From Stictocephala bisonia (taxonomy: Eukaryota; Arthropoda; Insecta; Hemiptera; Membracidae), in NCBI GenBank assembly GCA_035578905.1, contig JAQJVL010000793.1, positions 175,001 through 239,000 on the forward strand: a stretch of DNA of 64,000 bases, written 5' to 3'. Positions 47,742 through 59,700 of this stretch are shown here, piece by piece. The first letter of the stretch is position 1. Every line of letters starts with the position of its first letter. The notes under the pieces were generated by a model. That model made no database searches. It was given only the letters and a program-made list of their open reading frames with translations, and was not told where the DNA came from. The position numbers were made by a program, and so were the translations under genes.

Positions 47742-50700
47742 GTTTGTCAATTAAATAACTGTACAGATTATGTTAGGGTAAGCGTCCTCAATGATTGTCT
47801 TTCATTATGCAATCATCTTGGTCTTTAGGGTGTGTTTGAATATAGTAGGAATATTCTAACTTACCAATGTTTTGGAACCAATGCAGAAATATATATCTTC
47901 AGGACAAACAATCAACTCTCTCATTTCAGGCTTGATTTGAGCCTAAGTTGAGGGAGTTGATTGTTTGTTTACTCTGAAGAGAGTTCCTGCATTGGATCCG
48001 TAACATTAGAATATAAATAGTTTTTACATAATGCAGTCACACCCTCAAGATCAAGATGATTGCATAATGAACTGTAAAAAAATAGTCTAGTTTTCAAATA
48101 GTTTTCATGCTGAAAAGTGATTATTGGATCTTGTTCAACTTTTAGTCTTAAAACTATATTCCTGTGAGCAATGAATATTTGAACTTCCAGGCTAACACTA
48201 GTTCAGATATGGTAAAACAACTTATTCTAACAAAGAAAGAAAAATAATTTATAGCTTCATAATTCAAATCATTGATACATCACAGTACGGCATTAATGTA
48301 TTTGATCTCTAAATATTTAAACGCATATAAAGGGAAGAATTTATTTTGCCCATTGGCTTACAATAATTTCCTCGTCTATATCAATTTTTCATATAAATTA
48401 ATGTAACTCTTTGCATCTCTAAATATTATTTGGAATGTTTAGTTTTAAAATATAGTTATACAATTACAGAGTCAAACATTTCAATCAATTTGACAGCTGT
48501 AATGTTTATTTTGAATTTAGATTTAATTTATGTCATTATGTGAAAAGAAGTTTTTCTTTTTTAGAATTTGTAATGCATTTTCTAATTTAAATCATAAAAT
48601 AGTTGTTTACATAACATAATTTTAACTAAATTTTCATACCATGAGTAGTAGAACACAATGCTTGTTTCATAAACAGTTATTTGTTGCAACGCATAGAAAA
48701 ATATTACAAGTTATATGTATAATATATATTAAAATATGTGTATAGTATATATGAAATATGTGTATAGTATATATGAAATATAGGTCATATCTATGAACTA
48801 ACTAGTTTGGAATTGTAGCCAGACTCCTTCATTCGAAGGAGCTCGCCTCAGCACCCATGAGTCTGACAATCTTGTGGAGGAAGTGTATCTAGCCCAACAC
48901 TCTTTAAAAGACCTCAAAGGTAACTAATTTGTTTATAACATAATTTTAATAATTATTAATAATCAATTGGCTGTTGCTAATACAACTGGAACATATTTTG
49001 CTCTGTTTCTTTTATAGGGAATTTAGAAATCATCAATATAAAGATTACATTTCAACAAAATGCAGCATAATTATTGCATTCACTTTAAACGCATATTTAA
49101 ACGCATGTTATGTCTTAAATTTTAAACATGGTGAATCTTAGATTCTCAGGAATAATGTCGATAGGAATACTTAGAAAGTCGTTATAGGTTGGGTCTACTT
49201 GCAAGGCATTCCTCAAATATTAATAACCACGTCTTCGACTACATCCCAGTTGAAACCTATGGAATTCTCTACTAAACCTTTCTGTATCAGACACAATGAA
49301 TAGGTAATATACACAGGTAGAATGCACCTTCTTCTATGAGAATACCATACACGTACAATGGAACTAACCTACCCGCCCACCCATACACATACAATGGTAC
49401 TAACCCACCCACCCATACACGTACAATGATACTAAAATACACGTACAATGGTACTAACCCACCCGCCCACCCATATACGTACAATGGTACTTGTACGTAC
49501 AAGAATTAAATAGTTTGTTTATTTTAATTTATAATTTGTGAATACATCTACAAATGTATACTACTCTTTACAGGCTTTAAAATGCTTGTGACTACTGTTA
49601 TTTATTGATTTTAGTTGTTTGTTCCAAAAACGTCCACATAAAATGTTTATTTGTTGTTGTTTGTCTGAAAATCATATTTGTTGAAAAGAAAATATATAAA
49701 TATAACAAACAAGAGTTATTCCATGTAAAACTGAAATTCTTTCATTAAGTGTATTTGGATCAAGTTTTAATTTTTTAATATGACTGTTGATAATGATGAA
49801 CAATAGATTATATTAGGTTAAAATTCTATGTATGGATAGTACATTAAATTAATAAATCAAATATGTAAAGCTGGCAGCTGAACTAAGTCAAGTTTTGATA
49901 ATTTTATGTTACAGAAGTGGTAGACTTGAGAAAAGAGCTTGCATTGCACCTTGGATTTAATACATTTAAAATTATCATAAATATCTCAAATTTAATTTTG
50001 TACCCAATTATTTTATTAACTGTCTTATGTTTAGGTTCAAACCCAGTCATATTGGTAAATAATGAAGATGATGGAACGTATCATGCCTCTCCCTACCTCA
50101 TCAATGAAGAGGGGCGCCCCTACAAAGATGACTCTAAGCTCTCGGAAAATATCAATTTGTCTCAAAAAGAAGAATTTCAGAAAAACTGCATGCCTCTAAG
50201 AAGTTTGAAACCTGAATACAACAAAGACATACCTAGGAAGGGAGATGATAGTTCCAGAAGGCATTACGTGAATCAGTCAGAGTTAACATCGAAGGTGACT
50301 CAACTACCCATTAGTGCAGGGTTACCAGCAGCTGTGAACATTGAAGTCGATGTGGTTGTGGCAATAGATCTGGGTACTACATACAGCGGCTATGCCTACT
50401 GCTTCACCAACCACCACTTTGACAAGGAAGTGCACATGATGAAGAAATGGGAAGGTAGGTCTGAATTATCTAAAAACTTGTTAGATTTTGTTTATATTTT
50501 TAAATAGGCAATATACTGACATGTACAATGAATAACTCTTTATTTAAGGTCGCTTTTTTGTAATGTAAATATTCTTTTATCAAGCACATAAAAAAAATCT
50601 TCTATTTTTTACATACTACTTAATTTTTGAAAGTTATTACGTTACATGTTAGTTTAGAAGGAACCATATAAGGAATCACTTTAAGGGAAGGAACATTTTG

Positions 50701-53700
50701 AGTTTATTAAAAGTTTTATATGAAAAATCTTACGAATATTGAGGAAAGCTAACTAGATTCCAATGGCGATTTGCTGTAATTCAGCTTCTTCGTATGACTG
50801 AGCTCTGATTTACTCAAGAGTAGGGACAGTTAGTGGACATTCGCTACTGGAGGAGAAGAAGGAGAATAACAGAATGTCCTAGGATGTACAACTACAGATG
50901 CTACTCACCAGTATATTTCCAAAGTGTATTTACTAGAGGTAATTAAAGCAAGCATTATTTCATGACTGACCACTGGTTTCTTCAAACACTCAAAAGTCAC
51001 AGTGCATCTCCAGTTGAGAGCTCAAATGTTGTCGAGGTCAAATTTCTCATGCTGTTCAAACATCAGCTCATGACAAATGTAGCCTACCATTGGCACTAGT
51101 GAATTAGTAAAGAACCTGAGTTGAATGGTTACAAATATCACTCTAGGTATGTGGGTCAATACCACCGCATGTGTATGGGGGAATGGGTGGAAGTAATAAC
51201 TATCTGCCACGACCAGTAATGAATAAAGAAACATTGAACAACTATTTAATAAACTTGTCTCTTTACTCTTTTGAACAATATTACAAACAAAAGGTGGCTA
51301 TTTGATATAAGTAATGGCATAGAGACTCTCTTAATGGTTAGAGAATGGCACCAAGAGACAACTTAAACTCAAGTTCCAGGATTTTAATTGAGATTCCTGA
51401 TTAAACTTGTACTACCCTTGCCAATAGGTTTTTAATAAAGAACAATTCCTGAGAGGATAAATTGATCTCATAGTTATTATTAGACTAAGGAGAAACTATC
51501 CATTTAAATAATTCTTTAAATATTAAAAAGTTGCATTGCATTTCATTTACTGAAAACTAAATCTTTGGTCATATGTGACTAAAGAAAAACAGCTATTTTC
51601 TACTTTATTATAATGAATGATAAAACTATGTTTGGAATAAATGTTGGTTTTAGGAGGAGATCCTGGCCTCAACAACCAGAAGATCCCAACAACCCTCTTA
51701 GTCACTCCTGAAGGCCAGTTCCATTCCTTTGGCTTTGCAGCAAGAGACTTTTACCATGATCTTGAACCAGAGGAAGCAGGCCGGTGGCTGTTCTTTGATA
51801 AATTTAAGAAGAGTCTTCACAATAACCCAGTAAGGAAGTAATATGTTTAGTACAGAACTGTAACTGGCAAAGCAAAATATCTATAAAAGAAAAATATTAA
51901 ATATTTATATACCATTCATCATGAAGTCAAAGATAATATTTTATTTTTACTGCATGTTTGTTTGCAGCTACCAACTAGTGTTACATACGTTCTGATATCT
52001 TAATCTTTTGTGTCACAAATAGAGAATTTGTTTGTTTCATTGGTTTATTTAGGAGTACAAAACTTGTTTTAAAGGTCTCTTGCTAATCTTGTGGTTAGCA
52101 CTTCTGGTCCCAAGCAGAGTATCTCGGGTTCGATACCCAGGAGGACAACAATTTACCAAATAGGTTTGGACCATTGTCCTTAAAGTTTGTAATGCCACTC
52201 GTATGAAATGCCACTGGTGTATAAAGGAAAAAAACTGTAATACAAATTGTTTTATGATGTATTCTTTGTTTTGTGTGGTTTTCTGAATTTTCTTAAAAAA
52301 ATATTTAAACAACCTCAGAGAAGGTTGGTGAAGATATGAATATAAGAAGTGGAGTTCATTCTAGGCCTCATTCAGAGCTGTAGATAAATATTGTACAAAA
52401 GAGGGCTGCCATTAACACCAACTGTTAAAAAATAGACGTTTCCAGACCATATCTCTTGTTGGTTATGATATTATGATAGATGTTATGTTATGGGGTACTA
52501 GGCGACAAATTCATAATATAGGAGAGATAGTGCAATCTTACTAGAGAAGATAAGTACACAAACATAAAAAACACATATAATACACACAGTATATTATACT
52601 GACTCTCTTCAGCCTAAAGAATATGCTTATGGTACGAACAATAATTTATGTACTATGTTGTGTTTTTTATTAGTTTTCTTGTGTTTTTGTTAGTGGTCTT
52701 ATCTTCTCTGGTAAGATTGCCATATCTCTCCTATTATGTGATATAATGATATACAAAGAATTAATGAAAGTTTGAACAACAACTTAAAACAAAATCGTCA
52801 TCTATAAGTGCAATAAGTTGCTGACTGTAACAAAATAAACTATCAGATTCACATGAGAATTTTACTTCTAAATTGGTTATATGTAGGACAGGTTAATATT
52901 AAAATAAAACTTTTATTTTTTAAGAGTAATTAATATTCACACAATAATTCAACTTTGTATGCGTATTTATAATTTGATAAATCATAATATGGTTTGTTCT
53001 TTCCTACAGAATGTCAGAAGAGAGACAAAAGTAATAGCTGCTAACGGCAAGAGTGTTTCTGCGCTGGACGTGTTTAGTCTGGCACTGCGGTACCTTAGCA
53101 AGCTAGTGATGGCCGAGCTCAGTGACCAGGGACATGAAGTGACCTCACAGAGTGTGCGCTGGGTGCTCACGGTCCCAGCTATCTGGAGCCAAGCTGCCAA
53201 ACAACTGATGAGAGAGGCAGCCTATAAAGTAACACGCTACATTTTTATCAAATTTACAATACTTTCATAAAAATAAGTAAATGAAAAATTAACTTAAGTT
53301 TTAATTGAGTTTCATTCAATCTGTCATGTTCTGAATCAAAGCCTCCTAAAATTAACTCTGGTGAGATATTGTGCATAAAGAAATGTGAAAAAGGTTTAAA
53401 AGAAAATATCTGATTTTTTAATTAAAAATGTACGAGTAATTTACCGCAGCCTACTTTGATATTGTAGTGTAATGTCATGTAAAATTAACTATAAAAAATA
53501 AAGATCATTACAGCATCATTATGGTTTATTTTATAGTGTTGTGTAGTACCAATACTGGTGTATGGAGCTGATACATATGATGAAAACTAATGAAAAGTAG
53601 TTATGTTCAGGTATGATGAGTAAGATTCCTGAGGACTAAAATGAGGGGACGGTTAGATACATACATTTATTTATTCTTAAGATGCCGATCATCAAGATAT

Positions 53701-56700
53701 GGGCGAATATGGATTTCGAATGAGAGTGATGAGTGTAGATGAGCCAAAAACAAATGAACAGCAGGTGGTTATCAGCTACTTGATTATTATTATTAGCTGA
53801 TCCCTTTCAAAATGTGTCACAACTCTTATTGGAATCGAACCGGGAACTTTTAGATAGAAAATTAGGTATTATGAAGTAGATTGAATGAAGAGCCACTCCA
53901 AAAGAAAATATACAGGGAAAAGAATAAAAGGTTTAGACATATAAAAATATGAGCTATAATGGCGGGAGCGGGCTAGAGTTTGAGCATTCGGAAAAGATGT
54001 CAAAAGATAATCAAGATGGTGGATGATGACTACAGTGGGGGAATTTTTTGAAAATGGAGAATTATAAAGTTACAAGTTTCAGGAGACAAAATATCTTGAA
54101 AGGAATTGTGAAATGCAAAATTATCAAATTTCTGAAATATCTACTTGATTGTGATGATATGGACACATTTTTAAAAAAACACATTGCCTCGAGAGATATG
54201 AACGTTCCCAATAACATTGTTTAACAATTAATTACCTAAAGATTTTTTTTATTTCAGGCAGGAATCTGCTCTAATAGCTGTCCAGACTCTTTAATCATTG
54301 CCTTAGAACCTGAAGCAGCTGCTGTTTGGTGCAAGAACTTGAGATTTGATCAGTTGGAGGGAAAACAACTCTCAAAAGAACATTATCAACAATCTAATGA
54401 AGGTGCAGACTTATTATATAAAATTTAAGCCAATACACAGAAATGAGTTTTGTTTTGGTGATTATGAGTTTTGATCTTTTATTTAAAACTCTGGGTTTTT
54501 TTTTTTGGTAATCAATAGTAGGCCTAATAATAAACTAATTAAATCACTAATATTTTTCAGAAGTAATTTTCTCCAAGAAAAAAAAATCTTTATATCTTTT
54601 TATGAACCCTAGACATGCAGTATGTCACATGCATGATTTTCGAGATTGAGTATTACCAATTCATTTACAATTGTGCTAGCAACCCACGTAACATAGATCA
54701 CTAATATAGAATTAAACCTCTCTATTGATTAACTTCTATACTAAATATCTTATTACTCGGCACTATTGGTACAGTACTGTCACCCATCTACTTAGGTACA
54801 GTGTTGAGAGATTGTAAGTGATAGGATAGGTTATGGAGAGATTGTAAACTCAGCCTTCTTAATACCGATATGGGGTCCGCACAATGGGTGCCATCGACGT
54901 GGACACTACTAAAGAAGTTTAGGGTGTATGTGTTGGGTGGGAGTCAGAGTCCAGATGTTATGTGGGATTTTATCATAAGTATTTTTTAACGTTGATGTCA
55001 CAATAACTATTCTATTATAGTTTGCTCGAATGAAGGGTATTTTTTCTTTTAAAGTTTAGTTATGGTTTTTATCCTTATTTTGTAATCTTAAATGTATTGC
55101 TGCAGGCAGCTGTTTCATGATGGTGGATTGTGGGGGTGGCACAGTGGATGTGACTGTACACAAACTTCAACACCCACGAGGTCCTCTCAGAGAACTGTAC
55201 AAAGCCTCAGGTGAACCTTGTGGATCCTTGGGTAGGTTTAAATCTTTTATTTCTTTATTCATAAGATGCCAATCGTCAAGGTATGTTATATTTTGTGATT
55301 TTTCTTAAGTATTGTGAAAAAATATTTCTCATTTTAGGTTTTAAAGAATCAATTTAATGAAGTGTAAATCAATCTAGACCTGAACTTTGGTTTGTTGAAA
55401 ATGTATGTCTGTACATATTTTATAATAAGGTTTTATAATCTTTTTAAACTCAAAAATCTTACATAAAAATTAGAGTAATGTGTTGATACGGTCCAGCAGG
55501 GTCCTAAATAAATTCGGTAATTCCACTTCTAGCTACTAATTGTTCTTTTGTTTACACATTATAAATCACTACATTACACACTATGAACTATTTACAAACT
55601 ATTACTTACACACTATTTTGACACTTATATTAATCACTAATATTTACAATAATTAATATTACTTATCACACTGTTCGTCTAATGTCCGACACTGCTCGGT
55701 ATACTCTCACTGTGTAACGAATGCACTATCACTAAACTGTCACAATCAGACACTTTCACCTTCACTAGGGCTGATGCTGCCACTCTGTAGACTGTCACTC
55801 ACTGATCGACTACCTCTTCATTGACTGTCAGGTCAGGCAAAGGTGACTTTATATAACCCAGAGGTGTAAGCCCAAAAGATTCTGGAACTGGCGATGGTGA
55901 TCCTGGAAAGGATCTAAACCATTCTTGGCTCCAATTCAGGAAGGGCTTTGCTTCATCTACAAGCGAAATGATCTGCCATTATAATCCTTCCTGGAAGACC
56001 TGGATCGGCCCCGCGAGCTGTTCTCCACGCAGGGATAGGCCGCAATAACCTAGGGGGTGTCAATGGTGACTACCATGATCTGTAACATTATCATTTTACA
56101 CTGTTCCTGAGAGTATCAAGAGCATTTTTTCAGAGAAATTTGACAAATCCTTGTTACAGTAATTAATAAATATTTTAATCCAATGATCGGTTCAGCTTCA
56201 TCTACACTCTAGAGTTTTAAGTTTAATCCTATCCTGATTCAAGTGGCGTCAAACATTTTTCTTGAAAAATGCCTCATCGATGTGTTATGTATTGTACACA
56301 TTTCTAGGGGTCTTAATTAAAGCTATTTGGAAAAATTTACCCTTGTTTATACCAAATACACTACAATAACTCAACTCAATTAATTCAATTTGTATTCCCC
56401 CATATTTTTATAATCAGCATCTTGGTAAAATATCTGTAAGAAAGCCACGAGCAAAATATAAAAAACTTTTTAAAAAGAAAAAAATTAAAAATAACCTTAA
56501 TACTAAGGCTGGGAAAAACAAACAAGTTTTTATTTTTTTAAATTGTATGAAAGAGGATTAAAATAACAACGATAAAATAAAAAAATTAACTTTAAATTCA
56601 GTTTTTTTATTTAAATTTAAAAGTGTTTAGAACTAAAGTTAAAAGAAATATGTATTAAGAAAACTAATCTACTTAATTTAGTTAGATAAAAAATACAAGA

Positions 56701-59700
56701 AAACCATAATATTTCATCAATTGAAGAAAATTTAGACATTATACATTTTGCACCTAAAAGTAAAAAACTAGATGCTATTGAAAAATTTTACATATACGAA
56801 AACACAAAAGAAAACCCATCATTATTACTCAACGATCAAATAAAATTTCACTCAAATATTATGTTTGATTCTATCATGAAGATGCAAAATTATAAAATTT
56901 AACAAGATCTACAACTTATCCATCTACATTTTTATTTAAATTTTTATAATGTCAGCTGTTAAATTAATTATTCTAAAATTAAGTATATTTATAACCCTAT
57001 TTATATTCTGTTTTTCAACTGATGATAGTCTTACGAGACTGAAATCGATCTTGAAAATTAAAAACACCAAAAAGATTGCTAAGTGTTATTATTTTTATAT
57101 ATATAGATAAAAAATGTTCAAAGTTTTAAAAAATTCATACAATTAAGCCAGACAGATTGTGATCTGCATGTTATATTTACTGCCTATTGAGGTTTCAGCA
57201 GCGAAAGGGAACATTCTGACGCCATATGAATAACTTCTGCCTTAAAGCTCTGGTTTTTGTTGAACTTCCACAACAGTATTTGGTTGTAAACTTGAACTAT
57301 ACAAGTTTTATTGCTATTTCTGTTGTTGTTATTATTAATTATTGTTATCTGAATACTAAATAATGGTTTAATTTAATCGTTCTAAGCCCCAACTGCTTCT
57401 GATGACCTATGGGTGGGACTTACTACTGCGCTGTCAGCATGCCTACCTAGTCTCTAAGACAATATTTAATGAAACGACAGTTGGGGAAGTGTGATTCTCT
57501 ATCTTACTTCCACCGCTCAGGGCACCTCTCAGCACCAGTGCTTTTAGTAGGTCGCAATATAAGCTGTCTATTTGATGTAAGTTGGCCTTTGGATTTAAAT
57601 AAAAACTTATTAAATATCTCTATCATAATTTTAGCCATTTATTTTGTTTAGCCACTGCTTGTTTGGTCCAATAATATTAAATACATTAAACATTCAATAC
57701 TCATGAAACTACTTTGTTTACTCAGTCAATTAAGATATGAAAGATTGACATTATTCTATTCTATGTATTGTTACTCTGTTTAGGAGTGGATGAAGAGTTT
57801 GACCGCTTGCTAGGCTCAGTGTTTGGGTTCCCATTCATGACACGGCTTCGGCGAGAACGCCCAGCTGCGTACACTGAGCTGATGCTTAGCTTTGAGTCAC
57901 GCAAACGCAGCATCCTGCCCTCTCGTTCTGCTTCACTTAATGTGTCTTTGCCATTTTCATTTATTGACCTTTATCAGAGCACTTCAGGAAAGAAGGTAAT
58001 CATATAATTAGCTTAAAAATTATTTTTAATTTATAAAACTTCCCTTGCAAACTTATTATTTACATATCAGTTCCTCTACCAATTAATTCTGTAAGCAGAT
58101 GTTCACTGCCTCAGTCATTCTCTTCTGTTTTTTCATAGTCTTCATTATGAATCAAATCCCACATTGCTTCTTTCTTTTCTATGTCCCTAACCTCATCATC
58201 AGTTCATCTTACTCTACGTCATCCGCCGGATCTTCTTCCAGTAACTCTTAATGCTTCCACCTTTTTTGTCCGTCTATAGTCATTGTTTTGTTTCATATGT
58301 CCTTTCAGTTTACATTTGATCCTGGACTTCTCTCTTTATTGTTTTAAAACTTCCATCAACTGAATTTTTCCTCATCTAATTCCAAATCCTGTCATGTCTA
58401 GTTCTGCCTTTAATTACTTTCCAGAAACTCGTCTCTCTTACTTACACCCTACACCAATCTTCCTTTGTCATCTTCCATTTTGTGCTGCAGTTTTTGCTGC
58501 TGTGACAATAGGAGTATAGTATGTTTTGTGCAAAGTAATTTCAGATTTCCTTGGTACTTTCTTGTCCTATAATAAATATTTAACACTTTGGTAAAAATCT
58601 ACTCCCTTCTTCAATCTAGCTGTAATCTCTTGATCAAACTTGCCTTCCCCAAGTATGTGAATCGGTTAATAATTTCAGTAGATTGCCCAATATAGTTATA
58701 TCTTGGTTCAATTGTGAATTTTTCACTTCTGTTATTACGGTACTTCGCTCTAATCAATACTTATGACAACACTTTCGTTTTATCAAATCACTCCAAAAAT
58801 CCAACTGCCACAGCAAAATATTTTTATAATTACCCTCAAATCATAATGTCAACTACAAATATCATTACTTTAACTATACTTTTGGAACATATTTTTTTCT
58901 GTTTGTTTTAACAAATTACTTTTAAGTAATAACAATAGGTTATTTTACCCTAGTCAAGTTAATTTTCTCTTTGTTCAAATTGCAATCAAATTACGATAAT
59001 TCTGGCTTTCTATATCTTCAAGATTGCTTCTTTGGTACTTGTACATCATTGTTATAATCTGTTAGTATTTGCACTATTAACAAACTCGCTGCGGTGGGGT
59101 ACCCTGGTAAACCTGCGATACAGCATGTGCATACTGCAAGCTACGCGGGTAACCCTAAGGAGTTGCTGTCGTTGGCGACCCCTTTGCAAATTGTTATGTG
59201 GACTTTGTTTTCATTTATCAGGTTTTTATGAACAGTGACAATGTTTATTGTTTGATAGTGTATTTACGTCACATATTCAGACAGTATACAGTTAGTGTAT
59301 AGTTACTATTTGTTTCCCAATATGGATTCTGCTGTTCCTGGGACATCTACAGGTCATGTTGACTATAATCTGGTTCAAAATTTTTTTTAATTTTGAAAGT
59401 GACAATACAAATGGTGCCAAGCTGGGCAAGCCTGCTCAGCACCCTGCATTACGTGACTCCATGCCCCACCGCAGCGAATGTGTTAACAGCTATATTTATG
59501 ATAAGCTGAAAATTAAATCATTACTGTGGTTCAGAATTCCAGGTTAAGCATGTTAATCCAGGCACCCAGTTGAGTGCTCCAAGGAGTTTGGTTCTAGATT
59601 TTATCGCAACTGTCGCTAGAAGTAGCAAAGACCCTGCTTCACAATGTCTTTCCCTCCCATTACCTCTCTGTCCCTGATACGTAAATTGTCAGAAGTACAT

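Noticed and set aside
49287..49502. Minus-strand ORF with [13 protein letters not shown] repeats
   Set aside because: Reverse reading of the CCACCCATACACGTAC repeat cluster in an intron.
52127..52137. Possible tRNA gene
   Set aside because: A and B boxes are present, but no paired acceptor and anticodon stems could be drawn; better explained as a SINE head.
52380..52450. Fragment resembling a CR1 C-terminus ([11 protein letters not shown])
   Set aside because: Too short and degenerate to call.
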